NCBI GenBank assembly: GCA_026122225.1
Contig: JANEZZ010001897.1
Coordinates: 248,001 to 312,000, forward strand
Direction of reading: 5' to 3'
Source: Heloderma charlesbogerti
Lineage: Eukaryota > Chordata > Lepidosauria > Squamata > Helodermatidae
DNA length: 64,000 bases
This document shows, piece by piece, positions 44,030 through 55,899 of the stretch (position 1 is its first letter; each line of letters begins with the position of its first letter). The notes under the pieces are model-generated. The model was not told the origin of the DNA. It worked only from the letters and a program-made list of their open reading frames with translations, and did no database searches. The translations under genes were made by a program, and so were the position numbers.

Positions 44030-45140
44030 TTGAATATGTTGTGAGTGACATAATTTGTATACCTTTAAAAGGGCTGATATGCACACAACATGATAAGAGG
44101 AAACAATTACTGTGGAGTTATGAGGCGAGGCATTCGTTAAATGTATAATCTTAATACAACTGATTGTGACTAGCTATGGAGCTAATTAGTATATATTTGA
44201 TTATAAAGCTATAAATCACTATATGGACCAGTTGGGTGGATTTTGGAAATACTAGGTTTCGTGGTACAAAAATGTGAATGAAACATCATCTACTTGCTTT
44301 CAACATTGTAATTTGATTTGGTGGCATGAATAGGGTTTTTCTTTTCTTTTGGGCAGTGTGGCTGAATTTTTTTCATTAAATATGACTTTAAAGTTTAATA
44401 TATTCCTGCTTTTGATAATTAATATCACCTAGTTTTTCCTGTATTAAGTTATCTCCCACTGATCTACTCCTTAATTTGTCAACAGAGCAGGGAAACACTG
44501 TTTTTTTCTTTAACAGCATAACAAGGCAACTAGGTAGAGAAAAATCTATGTGATGTGTAGGATAGCCTGATGTGAAAATCTATAATAAATAACCATGAAC
44601 AGTACAGGAAAAACTGGTGTGAAAGTGAATTTTTGGTGTGTATAAGGGAAAATTGTAATGTACGCTTCTTAACTGGAGAGCTATAAGAAAGTATCTAGTT
44701 CTTTGAATATTTCCATTTTTACTTTAGAAGCAAATCCCATTCATTTCTAATCAAAGGTAGACCGGGCTTGATTTCAGAATATCTTCTATGACCAAATGAT
44801 ATATTAGGCTGTACTTTAGAGTTAAGGACCTGTAGCTGTTCACATTGACACCATCCTTCTATGGGGAGGTATTCACTTTTGTTTTGGAATTTCTTCCTTG
44901 GTTGCCCAGTGTATTTTGCAGTATAAGAAGCCTGGAATATCCCATGTGTACACATCATAGCCCCTGTGCGGACTAGATCATAAAGATCTGTAGATACTTC
45001 TGTACAAGTTCATTCTTCCTTTATTTTAGGTGTTTGAAAATGTTTTGCCCACATTAAGTCTTCAAATAAATAACTTACAAAAATGTAATAAATGGCAGAT
45101 TTAATCAATTAAATGTGCATAATCCTAGCCTGAAACTACC
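44030..45140. other. IGF2BP2 intron 2, unique sequence
   Basis: No repeat or gene recognised. Confidence 0.5.
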
Positions 45141-45147
45141 ACCCCTG

Positions 45148-45330
45148 ACAGTATCTATTTATTTGAATGTTTATTACATTTCTATACTACTTAATAGCTG
45201 AAGCTGTCTGGGCAGTTCACAACAGTGAAAACCATAAATACAGCATTCTGATAAAACACAGTAAAGTCATAGCTTCCATAAAATAACCAGGCTCTGGCTT
45301 GGCAACTCCTGAACTGGCAAGGAGCCACCA
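45148..45330 (-). mobile_element. L2-type LINE 3' end fragment
   Basis: The + strand reads GTATCTATTTATTTGAATGT, ATTTCTATACTACTTAATAG, CTGAAGCTGTCTGGGCAGTT and CACAACAGTG. The core matches GCCGAAGCTCTCTGGGCGGTTTACAA at 10965-11090. Confidence 0.65.
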
Positions 45331-45334
45331 AGAA

Positions 45335-47520
45335 TGGCTGTCTCTCTGCCTTCTACTCATCAGTTTGGTTCACAAATGGCTAAGTACTTTCCCCCTTGCT
45401 TCTGTGAGGTATCACAATGTAAGGGTCTGCCTGCTTGCTGTCTAATATTGCACAAATGAAACAATGAAAAAGAAAGGAGAACTAGGGGTGTAGAGAAAGG
45501 GTAAAGGGAATGGGAAGCAAAATAAGGGGGGGGGAGCGACACACACGTTCTTCCTCTTTCAGCATGATGAATGATCCCTAGCATGGCATCCTTGGTGACT
45601 ATTGCTGTATTTGAAAGTAAAGATAAATACATTAATAAAACAGGGCTCTTTTGGCCAATTACAAAGGTATCATATGGGAAGAAACAATGTATTGGTTATG
45701 CTTGAGTGCAAGCTGTTTAGGTCTTTATAGGTTAAATGGGAGCAATTTGAACTGTGCCCAAAAGGAGAAGAGAGAGTAATCTCAGTCCTTGAGAGCAGCA
45801 ATGTGTTGCTGCTTGAGCTTCTGTTAATAAAAAAAGGTGTATGTGACTGGGTGATCTTTACGTAACTAGTAACACAGCATGTGTGTATCCCAACCACTCC
45901 TGTAAGCACCTACGGATGGGGCAAAATGAGAGACAAGAGCAGAAAAGAGTAACTCACTAACTCAAGATTGGATTTTACATATGTAAAGGTAATTGAAAAA
46001 AAATGCATGGCGGGGTACTATAACTTTTCAGCCCTAGCTTGTATGTATATGCATATCCTTCTGTTCCAGCAATGTTTCCACCAAACCTCTGAAGCATTCT
46101 TAGCACACTTTTAAGCTCCTCCTCTAGCAGTCTCATGCAGTGCCTGACAACAAATAATTTGCTGTCCATAATACCTGTACGTGATCTTGCCGTCAGCCTT
46201 TACATCTTTTATAGAAATCTGGCGCATCCCAGCTAACGGCGCATTTGCTGGCGTCCCAGTGCTCTTGCAGTGGCCTCTGTGTGGCTCAGGCTAAACCCCG
46301 TTCAGAGGAGTCCCTTTTCTCCTAGCCCATGAAAGTGACCCAGTCTGCTCTTATCTGAGATACTGCCTGTGTCTCTCCCCTCAACATCGTATCTTTTGAA
46401 TTTGCGCTCACAGCTGCAGTATTGCCAACTGTGAGTGCTTGAATGGCATGACTCAGTCCTGTCCAGAATCATGAGACTGGTTTACTCATGCCATTTCACT
46501 GTAATCTGTTTGGGGGTATTTATTGTTCATGAGCTTGTCTAGGAGGTCATGATGCTAATATTTCCTTTGAAAGAATACAAACTACCAACAGAGGATTGCT
46601 TTACCAAATGCAGACTAAACTTCATATAATTATTTGACCCTGAAATTCAGCTGATGGTGTTGATAGGTGCCAATGTTGTATCACATTTAATCTTATTCTG
46701 TTTCATTTTTGCATTCAAATATGGGTTATCCTTTCAGCCATTCTTACCCTCCTGGGCAGTAGTACTAAGCATCCTCAGTTTCCCATGTTGCTCTAGTCAG
46801 CAACTAATATTACCTAGAGGTCACTTGAAAGGGGAACAATTCTTGCCCCAAAATGTTAATATGGAAAAGTCTGGTGATCAAATCAAAGGGGTGTGTATAT
46901 GTGTGAAAAAATGCCTATTTAGAGTGAGGGCAATATTTGCTGAATTGGCTCCATTTGTCCCCAGTGACATTGTCATGTAAGCAGTTCTAGCTATGTAGTG
47001 TATGTCATCCCATTCACTATATAATTCCTAATTGGTTAAGACTGCCCATGTGACTGATCCAGGAAGTGTTGCCCTCCCTCTCAATTGGCTTTATTGCCTT
47101 CAGTGATATTGTTACATAGACAAATCTGATGGGCTACCTAGCATCATAATGTTATTCTTTTCACCAAGTGATCTTTTATTACTTGGATTGTTCATGTGAC
47201 TAATCACGGAAGAAGACACAGTAATGTGAAAAGAAGAAATGTCACTGAAGCAGCAGCAGTGAAAGCCACTGCTAGTCAAAAAGATGGTACTGAGCTAGTT
47301 GGAGCAATGTCTGATTTGGTATGAGGCAGGTCCATGTGTTCACATGAGCTGAGAGAAGGCTTGGAAAGACTATGGGGAAGAGACAGAAGAATACACAAGG
47401 AAGATAAATCTCATCTTGTGCATCCTTTTTTCTGGCTGGAGACAGCGGGAGCTTTTAAGACAGTAGATGGTGGCATGACTGAGCTGTCGTGTGTACTGTG
47501 TGCATACTCTTTCCGCTTGG
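45335..47520. other. IGF2BP2 intron 2, no recognised feature
   Basis: Unique sequence with a short GC-richer patch at about 46220-46330. Open frames are short and lack domains. Confidence 0.45.
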
Positions 47521-47530
47521 TCTGCTATTG

Positions 47531-47665
47531 CAGTCTTCCTCAGCCTGGTGCCCCCAGATGTTTTGGACGTCAATTCCCAGCATTCCTGACCACTGGCCAT
47601 GCTGGCTGGGGCTGGTGGGAGGTGAAGTCCAAAACATCTGGAGGGCACCAGGCTGGGGAAGGCTG
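47531..47665. mobile_element. Palindromic hAT-like transposon, CAGCCTTCC family
   Basis: Ends CAGTCTTCCTCAGCCTGGTG and CACCAGGCTGGGGAAGGCTG are inverted. The inner arms are CCAGATGTTTTGGAC and GTCCAAAACATCTGG. Flanking 8-mers TGCTATTG (47523-47530) and TGCTGCTG (47666-47673) agree at 6 of 8. Confidence 0.8.
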
Positions 47666-47943
47666 TGCTGCTGTATCTGGTCAGCCTAGCTTTGCCAGTT
47701 ATTGAAGAATGTGAAAATCCTGCAAAATCTTTTGAAAAGGGGCGATAGTGGGACAGGAAAAATGAGCATATGCACGGCAAGCACTAAGGGCTCTGTTGTA
47801 CCACTTTCAGTTATTTGAGCCAGCTATCATCTAACTTTGTCTTGAGACCGGATGAGGAAGGCTGGTAGCATTCCTTGGGTAGTGGTAGGCTTATCTTGGG
47901 GACTGTTTGTTGTCCATTCTCCCTGCATTGCACGTCTCATAGG

Positions 47944-48130
47944 AACACTGAAACATAGGAAGCTGCCTTATACTGAGGTCCATCTAGCCCAGTATTGTCA
48001 ACACCGACTGGCAGTGGCTCCCCAGGGGTTCAGACAAGAATTTTTCCAGCCCTACCCAAAGATGCCTGAGATTGAACCTGAGACTTTCCGTATGCAAGGC
48101 ATGTACTCCACCACTGAGCCACATATGGCT
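47944..48130 (-). repeat. tRNA-derived SINE
   Basis: The + strand reads AACATAGGAAGCTGCCTTAT, CTGGCAGTGGCTCCCCAGG, ATTGAACCTGAGA and CCACCACTGAGCCACAT. The reverse complement gives B box TCTCAGGTTCAAT and an A-box-like GGCTCAGTGG. The phrase GCTGCCTTATACTGAG is shared with the other copies. Confidence 0.8.
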
Positions 48131-48134
48131 GTGA

Positions 48135-49600
48135 TAGAATTGGTGAGAGGAAGCAGTTGCTGCATTTGAAGGAGCCTGAGGAATGCAGTCTGTTTGCTTC
48201 CAACTTGACCTTTCCTTGGGGCAGGGACTATGGCGTGGTGAGTCATAACTAGACATTTCTGCTTCCTGGGCATACTTAAAAAATCTATGACCTCCTTCCA
48301 TTTGTGAGGAGAATAATAATAATTATATACAATCCTAGGGGTGGTTCCAGACAAGTCTTGTGCAATTGCCCTGCCTCATTCACCAGGTGGTAGATGGGGA
48401 ATCCAGATGATGTCGTTTTTCATTTGTAACCCTCCCATGTTTTCCTACCATTTCTGCCTTTTTCCTCCCACAAAGGTCTGTTTAGGAAAGAGAGATGGTA
48501 TAGCTGCACAGTGCCTTTTGATTGGTAGCGCTAGGAGCCGTCTATCTGGAAGCACCTTCGAACACTGCATTCCGGTCTTCCTTATTTCCAAGACAGCTGT
48601 ATTCTGGGCGACTCCACCTGTTGCCTTATCCTAGCTATTGCTCTGTTGTCTATGATCATTCTGGACACATGAGTCAGGCTCGCTTTAATAAATGAAATAG
48701 AGAACTTTTATTGCCACTGCTCTTCATTTTTAATTGGTGGGAATTGTGAATGGTACTTATGGTTAAATATGAATCTGCTAGAGACACTTTCAATTATGGA
48801 ACTTTTGAATTTCCCAGCAGTGCGTGATCTGACCGCAGTTTTATGAATGAGATTGGCTACTACCAGACATTTTGTGAATGGAAGTAGTGCCATGAGACCT
48901 TCTGATGTTGTGAGTTATTGAATCAGAATACACTGAGGAGAGGATGAGGAGAGCAAAGTTTATTAATGCTTTGAGCCCTTTAAAGACTTTAAACTTCTGC
49001 TTTTTTCCATTCTTAGTCTGTGAAATGACTTCAATAGTTAAGTGATACAAAGAGCTATATTATGATGTAGATACAGTTGAGAAAATAGATACTTTATATT
49101 CTCCCCTTTTCCAAACAGAGAAGATAATATAAAACATGGAAGTGTGCTCTTGAGTACTAAGTGCATGGCAATAATTTCAGTGCCAATCCAGAGCTTTTCT
49201 TAAAGTGAATTACTTGATGTAGGGTTTTGGCAGAAATCCTGGGTGAGCACAGAATATTGAATTCTGGACAGTACTGGGGGATCCTTCCCTTGAATTCCAG
49301 CTGTAATGAATAAAGAGGGAATTAGCTATTTGCAAACATCTCTGTGAATGAACAAGCCGAAACTTAATGAATGAAACTTTCTTCTGCGTCTTGATTCTTT
49401 AGCACAATGGGAATCTAAAGCAGTACTGATGTAGGAAGAAAGGTCAAAGTTTTGTTTACTGCTGGTATTGCATGCTGCTTTCTAGAAAGAAAGAAAGAAA
49501 GAAAGAAAGAAGTTGAACCATGCCAAAATGAAGACAAAGATAATGGAGTATATGGATTATTTCCAAGGATAAGAAAGATGATGTAAAAGTTATTTCTAGT
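48135..49600. other. IGF2BP2 intron 2, mostly unique
   Basis: Contains a (GAAA)n microsatellite at about 49484-49511. Nothing else recognised. Confidence 0.5.
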
Positions 49601-49628
49601 GGGTTATGGGCTGGTCCAAAAATAGCAT

Positions 49629-50330
49629 GTGAGACAAGGCTTACCTTGGCATGGGAACTTCACCAGACCACGCACACAGACCTGGCTTGTAATGACAAAC
49701 CATGGTTTAATTAACCATGGTTTGTTGACTCATAGGTTGTTGTTATGTGCAAGTCCACAACTATGGGTTGTTAACCATGAACAACCCATGAAGAGGATCA
49801 ATGGCTTGTTGTTGGGATGTGAACTGTGGATTGTTTAAACCATGGTCTGTTATTACAAATGAACCCAGAATTGTGGGTTGTTCATGAGTTGTTTCACCAG
49901 GCTACAGAGGCAGCAGGCAAGAGTAGTAAAAACAAAAAACCAGCCACTCTATATGCCACTACTACAGTGCCGTGAACATATGTGGGGTAGAGGGAGTTAG
50001 TAGGAGAAAGGGGCAGGAACCAAACAACCCAGGAATTGAAAAAAAAACAACAGATGGGGCATCTGGTCACAGTCTTCCCCACTAGGCCAAGAAGCTAAGC
50101 AGGGTCAGCCCTGGTTAGTACTTGGATGGGAGACTGCCTGGGAACCAGGCTTCCTGCATTGAGCAGGGGGTTGGACTCGATGGTCTTGTAGGCCCCTTCC
50201 AACCCTATGGTTCTATGAACCCATGGTTTGCTCAGTCATGTGGCAGCCAGATCATGGGCTAACTCTGGGTAAGGCAACAACTCATTGGTTAATTAACCCA
50301 TGTGAACCGGGTCACATCCTAAAATCCTTT
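49629..50330. repeat. Cluster of AACCATGGTT inverted repeats
   Basis: AACCATGGTT-type palindromes and partial copies (AAACCATGGTTTAATTAACC at 49698, GGTTGTTAACCATGAACAAC near 49767, AAACCATGGTCTG near 49838) recur over 600 bp on both strands. The edges GTGGGTTATGGGCTGG and TGTGAACCGGGTCACATCC may be termini. It looks like a palindromic DNA transposon with internal repeats, interrupted by the 5S/CR1 SINE at 50070-50218. Confidence 0.55.
50070..50218 (+). repeat. 5S-rRNA-derived SINE with CR1 3' tail
   Basis: The segment 50092-50144 contains AAGCTAAGCAGGGTC (5S A box) and GGTTAGTACTTGGATGGGAG then ACTGCCTGGGAA (5S C box), almost identical to vertebrate 5S rRNA. From 50152 to 50207 the sequence matches the reverse complement of the local CR1 3' end (11725-11780) at 55 of 56 bases. 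It finishes ATGGTTCTATGA. The 5' end of the 5S part is eroded. The head can act as an internal pol III promoter; the tail is what CR1 reverse transcriptase recognises. Confidence 0.82.
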
Positions 50331-50334
50331 ATCA

Positions 50335-52350
50335 TGATGCTAGGATGATGATGACACTGGATGTCATTGGACATATGCAGCATGGCCTTGCAAAGCCATA
50401 GGCTCCACTGGGCATGCTGAGCTACTGGTGTACTAATGTAATCGATCCCTGTGGATGTACTTGTGCCAAATCAGTGTCGAAGCCTGAAGTGGACTTCTGA
50501 ATCCATTCTAGATTTCATAGCACATCCTGGCATTTCTGGAGTTCTTTATTCCAGCATTTTTGGGGGAGCGGGTCCAGCTGTGTATACCTGGAGAGATTCT
50601 TGAATGAATCAGTGAGCAATGCTTGTATGCCTTGGAGATGGAGCCATGCAAAGAGGCAATGCTGCTACATTGGAGCCCAAAGGGGGTAGGGATGGTCAGG
50701 TAGAAATACCAAAAGAAGAGAGACTGCCATAAAAAAAATACCGAAGCAGCAGCAACAACAATAAACAAACCCTCCACCCTTAGAATGAAGTCAGAAAGAA
50801 GATGCAATGTAAAATGCATATGTATGTGTTCCAAAGAGGCATTTAGGAGCATTTATGCACTGCACCATGTTCGGGAGGTGCAGCACATCACTTATACTCT
50901 AGTGCTTCTCTTACTTGCAGATCCTTCTCGTGCCCTCCCGCAATTGTATCCAAGATTCCTCTAAGTGCAGTTTGGTTGATCTGAGAGCTTCCAGTTGAGC
51001 AACTTGCTGAAAGGGGACAGCACATGCACATCAGAAGCTGATTCCAAGCAGCGAAATGTCATCAGTTTTGAACACGTTTTAAAAATTGCCGTTGCATAAT
51101 TCACACCTGAAATTTTAACGTTTTCAGCACCAGCTCGGTGCTAAGAACTAATTCCCAGGACAGACAACACTGCGCCAGCCAAAGAGCTGCTGTTAGCAAG
51201 GAAGCTCTTTTGTGAGGTAGATGCTGAGTGTATCCAATCAGTACTACCTAGTGAATGCATCTAGTCGTGGTGTATGTACTAGAAACCCAGTGGCAAAAGT
51301 GGCTTTCTGGCCTCTGGAGTCTGCTCACCGTCCATGACTTCTTTAGTGGATTTGGACTGTAAGTGTCTTGGTACCAGTATTCCTCCCTCATCATTGTGTA
51401 GTACAGGTCTGTACAAACCACCAGTTCCCTAAAGTCATCTCCAGGCACATATACATTATATTAATAAGCATAATGCTGCAGCAGTAGGTAAAGAGCATAA
51501 GTAGGGGTTGTACAGTGGGATATGGCAGCTGCAGAAAAAATTGTCCAGTTGACTTGATTATATCTGGACTTGCACTACTTAGCCTGAAACATTTAGCACT
51601 GCTGGTTTCATGTTGCCTCATTGGTTCAATACTCTGAAAGGGAAGCCATGGCATGTGGAATGGGTAGGTTAAATCCCTGCATACTAAAGCACAAGATTCC
51701 CCTCCTCCCTTCCTTCCTTAAGGCTCAACCTAGCTATGTGACCTCTCCCTGAAACTGTACCATTCTGGAAATGGCCTGAAGAGGAGTTAACAACACAAGT
51801 AGCATCCTGCCAGTCTTAGAACTCCCGTCCAATTATACCGGCTGTCCAAGGTCAGGGATTCTCAGGGTGCTTGCAGTGTACTTTCAGACTTTTCCAGGGG
51901 AATCCTTGATCCTGAAGTAATGTAACCACTGATGTTCAGGACACTGTGAGATAATGCCGGGTTGTGGACCAAATGCCTTATTTCCTTTCTATTTTTAGAC
52001 TTGGCAGCCAGCAAGAAACTGAATTTCTAGGCATGGTGTGTATGTGCTTTATGAGTATTTCTGACAGTGGCACGAGGCTGTTTTCTAGGTTTTTTCCGTG
52101 TTGAATAAACTGCATTTCATTATGTGAGTGGGCCAGAGATAACACAGCAGGCAGCACAGGGGGACTGACTGGAACATGGATTCAGCATTTCATCCAGAGA
52201 AACACAGCACGTTATACGATACTGTGCGCTGGACCAACTTCTGTTGGCAAGCTCCATAGCTTCATGGAGTTCTTTATACAGAAACGGGTGAGAGGAATTT
52301 CTGAGTTTCATTTTTGAGGCCTGCATTGTTGGTGTGTGGCATGAGCTATT
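50335..52350. other. IGF2BP2 intron 2, no recognised feature
   Basis: Unique sequence; no repeat or gene supported. Confidence 0.45.
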
Positions 52351-52365
52351 GGTGAGGCTGTAGGG

Positions 52366-52500
52366 CAGCCTTCCCCAACCTGGTGGCTTCCTGAGTTTTT
52401 GGATTACAGCTCCCACCATCCCTGACCATTTGCCATGCTGGCAGGGGTGATGGGAGTTGTAGTTTCAAACATCCGGAAGACACCAAGTTGGGGACGGTTG
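52366..52500. mobile_element. Palindromic hAT-like transposon with exact 8-bp duplication
   Basis: Ends CAGCCTTCCCCAACCTGG and CCAAGTTGGGGACGGTTG are inverted with three mismatches. Both sides carry CTGTAGGG (52358-52365 and 52501-52508), a perfect 8-bp target duplication. This places the whole CAGCCTTCC family in the hAT superfamily. Confidence 0.88.
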
Positions 52501-52578
52501 CTGTAGGGTCAGCAAATCCAGTAAGAAGATGGGGTAGGGGTGCATGTGACTAGGGGGTACCCATGTGAGGCTGTAGGG

Positions 52579-52715
52579 CAGCTTTTCTCAACCTAGTGCC
52601 CTCCAGATGTTTTAGACTTCCAACTCTCATCAGCCTCAGCCAGCATGACCAATAGTCCAGAATTCTGGGAGTTGTATCCCAAAGCATCTGGAAGGCACCA
52701 AATTGAGAAAGGCTG
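52579..52715. mobile_element. Palindromic hAT-like transposon, neighbour copy
   Basis: Ends CAGCTTTTCTCAACCTAGTG and CCAAATTGAGAAAGGCTG are inverted. The flanks are CTGTAGGG (52571-52578) and CTCTAGGG (52716-52723), 7 of 8. It lies 79 bp from the previous copy and shares its left flank, GTGAGGCTGTAGGG. Confidence 0.85.
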
Positions 52716-52724
52716 CTCTAGGGT

Positions 52725-54335
52725 AACATAGCAGGTGCTTCCATACGCTTATTGTGGCAACAGTCCTAACATTTAGTCCCTCCTGCCCACTTCTTGCATT
52801 TTTCCGCTGTCCCCAGTATTGATTAGAAAAAGTGGCAGAAGCAGATCCTGCACTGTTGGTTTAGAAAACTGCAGCATGTAGACCTCGGTAATCCTGGTAT
52901 CACCCCAAACCATACAAAATCTCTACCCCCCTGAAACCCCAATTCTGTGCCAGTGAAATTTAAATTCTGTTCTTGAACATATTTTGCAAATAGTCCATGT
53001 AGCTGCTATATTTTGCTACCAAGATTCAAGGTCCTAGCTTCAGTCCTTGACATCTCTAGTTAAAATCAGGTAGCACTACAGCTGATGTTAAAAAATTTCT
53101 GTAGGAGACCCTGGAGAGCCAGTCAGAACAGACCATATTGTGGCTGAATGAACAAATCTTCTGACCTGGCATTAGGTTTCTTTTTGTCTCCAAATATGAG
53201 TACTTTAGACTTAGTGGCATTTCTTTATTTGGCAGATATTCCGGTATGAAATCTCATAGGCTGTCATTTGTCAAATAATAAGTAGCTTTGCATGTCAACT
53301 ATCAAATAAAGTCCAATATGAAATACCATTATATGTTGAAAATACAATACTGTCCAAAATAATCATACTTGCTGAATATTTTAGCAAATATACCATCACA
53401 AGGAAAATGACCTTGTGGTGGTAGAATTCCTGCCAAGCCTTACAACTCTGTATACTGCTGGAGATAGGTATTGTCCAGAGCCAACTAATCTTTGATGTGG
53501 CAAATTGCTTTTTGCATGTGGTGAATTCGCCAGTCCTTACAGATGGACATGTCCTTTGAAGATACCAGTGTTGCTTTTCTTTAGGGACATGCTGATATGA
53601 TCAACATGTAAGCTGCAAATTAGTCTGTCGACTTCCTTTTCTCCATTTGTATCTTGATAGAATACTGTCTTTGGCCGATTTCTGTAATAATAGATATTGG
53701 ACAGGGGTGCAAAAATGCAGGAACCTAGTAGCTACTGACCCTAAAAAAGGGTGTGTGTGGTGTCTGGCTCCTGGGTTGCTGAAGAGGAAAGGATGAAGAG
53801 TTATTCTCCTTTTATGTGTGCTGCCACTTATAGGACCTCACTGTGGCCTCCTTTTAGTCCCTGCTTCATTCCTTTCATAACCAACTTAGGTCGCTCATCT
53901 CCATTGCACTTTCAGTGCAGTTTGGCTTACATCACTGTCTGTGATCTGATGTGTAGTGTCATGTATAATAGGAGGTGAGTTGGGGGGGACTGAATGACCA
54001 GATGATGTCAGTGGTGGACCATGCATTCCTGACCTCATTGGTCCCTGGCTGCAGGAAGCCCACACACTTCAAGCCCACTGTGCACCTCGTTGGGATGGCA
54101 CTGCCTGCCCCACACATTCCCCCATTGGAGAGGATCCAGGGCAGGTGAAGCTCATAGCATGCATAGCTTCTCCCATTAGAGCAGCATGCAGGGGAATCTC
54201 CACTGTTCTCTCTGGCCACTGATCAGAGAGAAAACAGCTGGGATTCCTCTCCCTACCAGCCTCCAAGCAGCTTGGGCGGGAAGTCCAAGTGTCTGCAGGC
54301 CAGGTTAGGGCTCTGTAGTGCATAGAGATATGCTT
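52725..54335. other. IGF2BP2 intron 2, no recognised feature
   Basis: Unique sequence. No repeat, exon or RNA gene seen. Confidence 0.45.
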
Positions 54336-54341
54336 TAGAAC

Positions 54342-54476
54342 AGGGGTGGGATAAGTGTGGCCCTCCAGATGTTGTTGGGGTGAAACTCCCATCATCCCTT
54401 GCCACTGGCTATGTGGGCTAGGACTGATGGGAGCTGCAGTCCATCAGCATCTGGAGGGTCATATGTTCCCAACCAA
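54342..54476. mobile_element. Palindromic hAT-like transposon, CAGGGGTGGG variant
   Basis: Left CAGGGGTGGGATAAGTGTGG and CCCTCCAGATGTTGTTGG; right ATCAGCATCTGGAGGGTCAT and CCAACCAACCCCTG. Flanks CTTTAGAA and CTGTAGGA match at 6 of 8. It shares the centre (GGGCTAGGACTGATGGGAGC) with the CAGCCTTCC copies. Confidence 0.75.
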
Positions 54477-54489
54477 CCCCTGCTGTAGG

Positions 54490-55500
54490 AAGTAGCTCTC
54501 TTCAGAAGTTAGGGTACCTCTGCATGCATACAATGAATGTTCAGGTAAGTCACAGGTTCCACCCCCTGCCATCCACATGTTGAAATGCATGTCTGCAACA
54601 TGCATTTGTGAACACATGTACACATAGTGGCAGGACTGCATATGATCAGGAACCCTGCTTTTTCAAGAGTCCTGATTGTGTGGAGCCCTGTCACTGGGTG
54701 TACACTGACGTGCACAGACACACGCTACTGTTCTGCTTTTCATCACATGGGACTGGAGACTGCAACCAGTCTTGAATTCTTTGCACACATGGAGAGGAAT
54801 CCTAATGGCTTGTGTGTTTGGCATTTTAAGAGATGGAAGCTTTTGAATGGGAAGTGAGGTCTGGAAGAGGGTGGCACAGGGGTTGCAAGTTAGGGGCGAT
54901 CACAGTTTTGTTCAGTAGTTACGTTGATCTTAGAAGCCACTAAAAGTGTCTGAGCCATTCTTCTCAAGCAGTGGTATGCCTAGCAATGAAAAGATACAAA
55001 AACATAAGGCTAGAAAAGCAAGCAAGCAAGCAAACAAGCTAGTGAAGAAAGACTGCCTTGGTTTGAGCAGCAGACATGAAGAAACAAACAGTAACTGTGG
55101 CTTTTCCAAGTCTAAAATGCCTGCTCCTGTGTTATGCAGAAGTTTGTAATACATTTGACATATGCCCAGATATAGGGATGAAGATGGCTTCTGAACAGCA
55201 TTATGACAAAGCTTCTCAAACTACTTTATCCCTAAAACAAACACCAATTTTGAAACATAGGTTAAGAAAGCAAAGCAGCAAGCTATAGACGCAGTAAAGG
55301 AATACCACACCAGGCTAAGCCAATTAGCCACAAATTGTGTATTTGGAAACACAGATAGAGATTGTCATAGATCGTACAGTGCTGTAGTTCAGATCAACCG
55401 AGAAAGCAAAGGGCCTAGTGACTGGTGATATTTGTAGTAACAGGAACTGCCAGATCTTGCACCCTTCATGGAAATAGCGGAAGAGCAAGTAATCAGCACT
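54490..55500. other. IGF2BP2 intron 2, no recognised feature
   Basis: Contains a (GCAA)n patch at about 55018-55035. No gene or named repeat. Confidence 0.4.
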
Positions 55501-55502
55501 GA

Positions 55503-55890
55503 GAACATAAGAAGAGCCATGCTGGATCAGACCAAATGTCCATCTAGTCCTTCTGTTCACACCATGGCCAAACAGCTGCCTATGAGAAACCCATAAGTAG
55601 GACATGAGCACAACAGCACCCTCCCCTCATGTTCCCCAGCAACTGGTGTCCATAGGCTCACTGCCTCTGGCACTGGGGGTAGCATATAGCCATCAGGACT
55701 AGTAGCCATTGATAGGCTTCTCCTCCAGGAATGTGTCCAATCCCCCTTTAAAACCACCCAGAACTTGTGGAAGTAAATTCCATAGTTCAACTACGCGTTA
55801 TGTGAAGAAGTACTTCCTTTTATCTGTCCTGAATCTCCCACCAGTCAGCTTCCAGTCCCTTGAGCCCCAGCCGAAACGCCTGATCAGGTC
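55503..55890 (-). mobile_element. CR1-type LINE 3' end
   Basis: The + strand reads AACATAAGAAGAGCCATGCT, GGATCAGACCAAATGTCCAT, CCCCAGCAACTGGTGTCCAT, AGTAGCCATTGATAGGCTTC and CCTGAATCTCCCACCAGTCA. It is the antisense of the + copy at 24830-25548 and includes part of the decayed ORF end. Confidence 0.8.
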
Positions 55891-55899
55891 CTAGGAGTC

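Noticed and set aside
47334..47705. 123-codon + frame 47334-47705
   Set aside because: Its second half lies within the palindromic hAT-like element and the first half has no similarity I recognise.
50090..50150. Functional 5S rRNA gene
   Set aside because: The first 45 or so bases of 5S are not recognisable and the 3' end is replaced by CR1 sequence.
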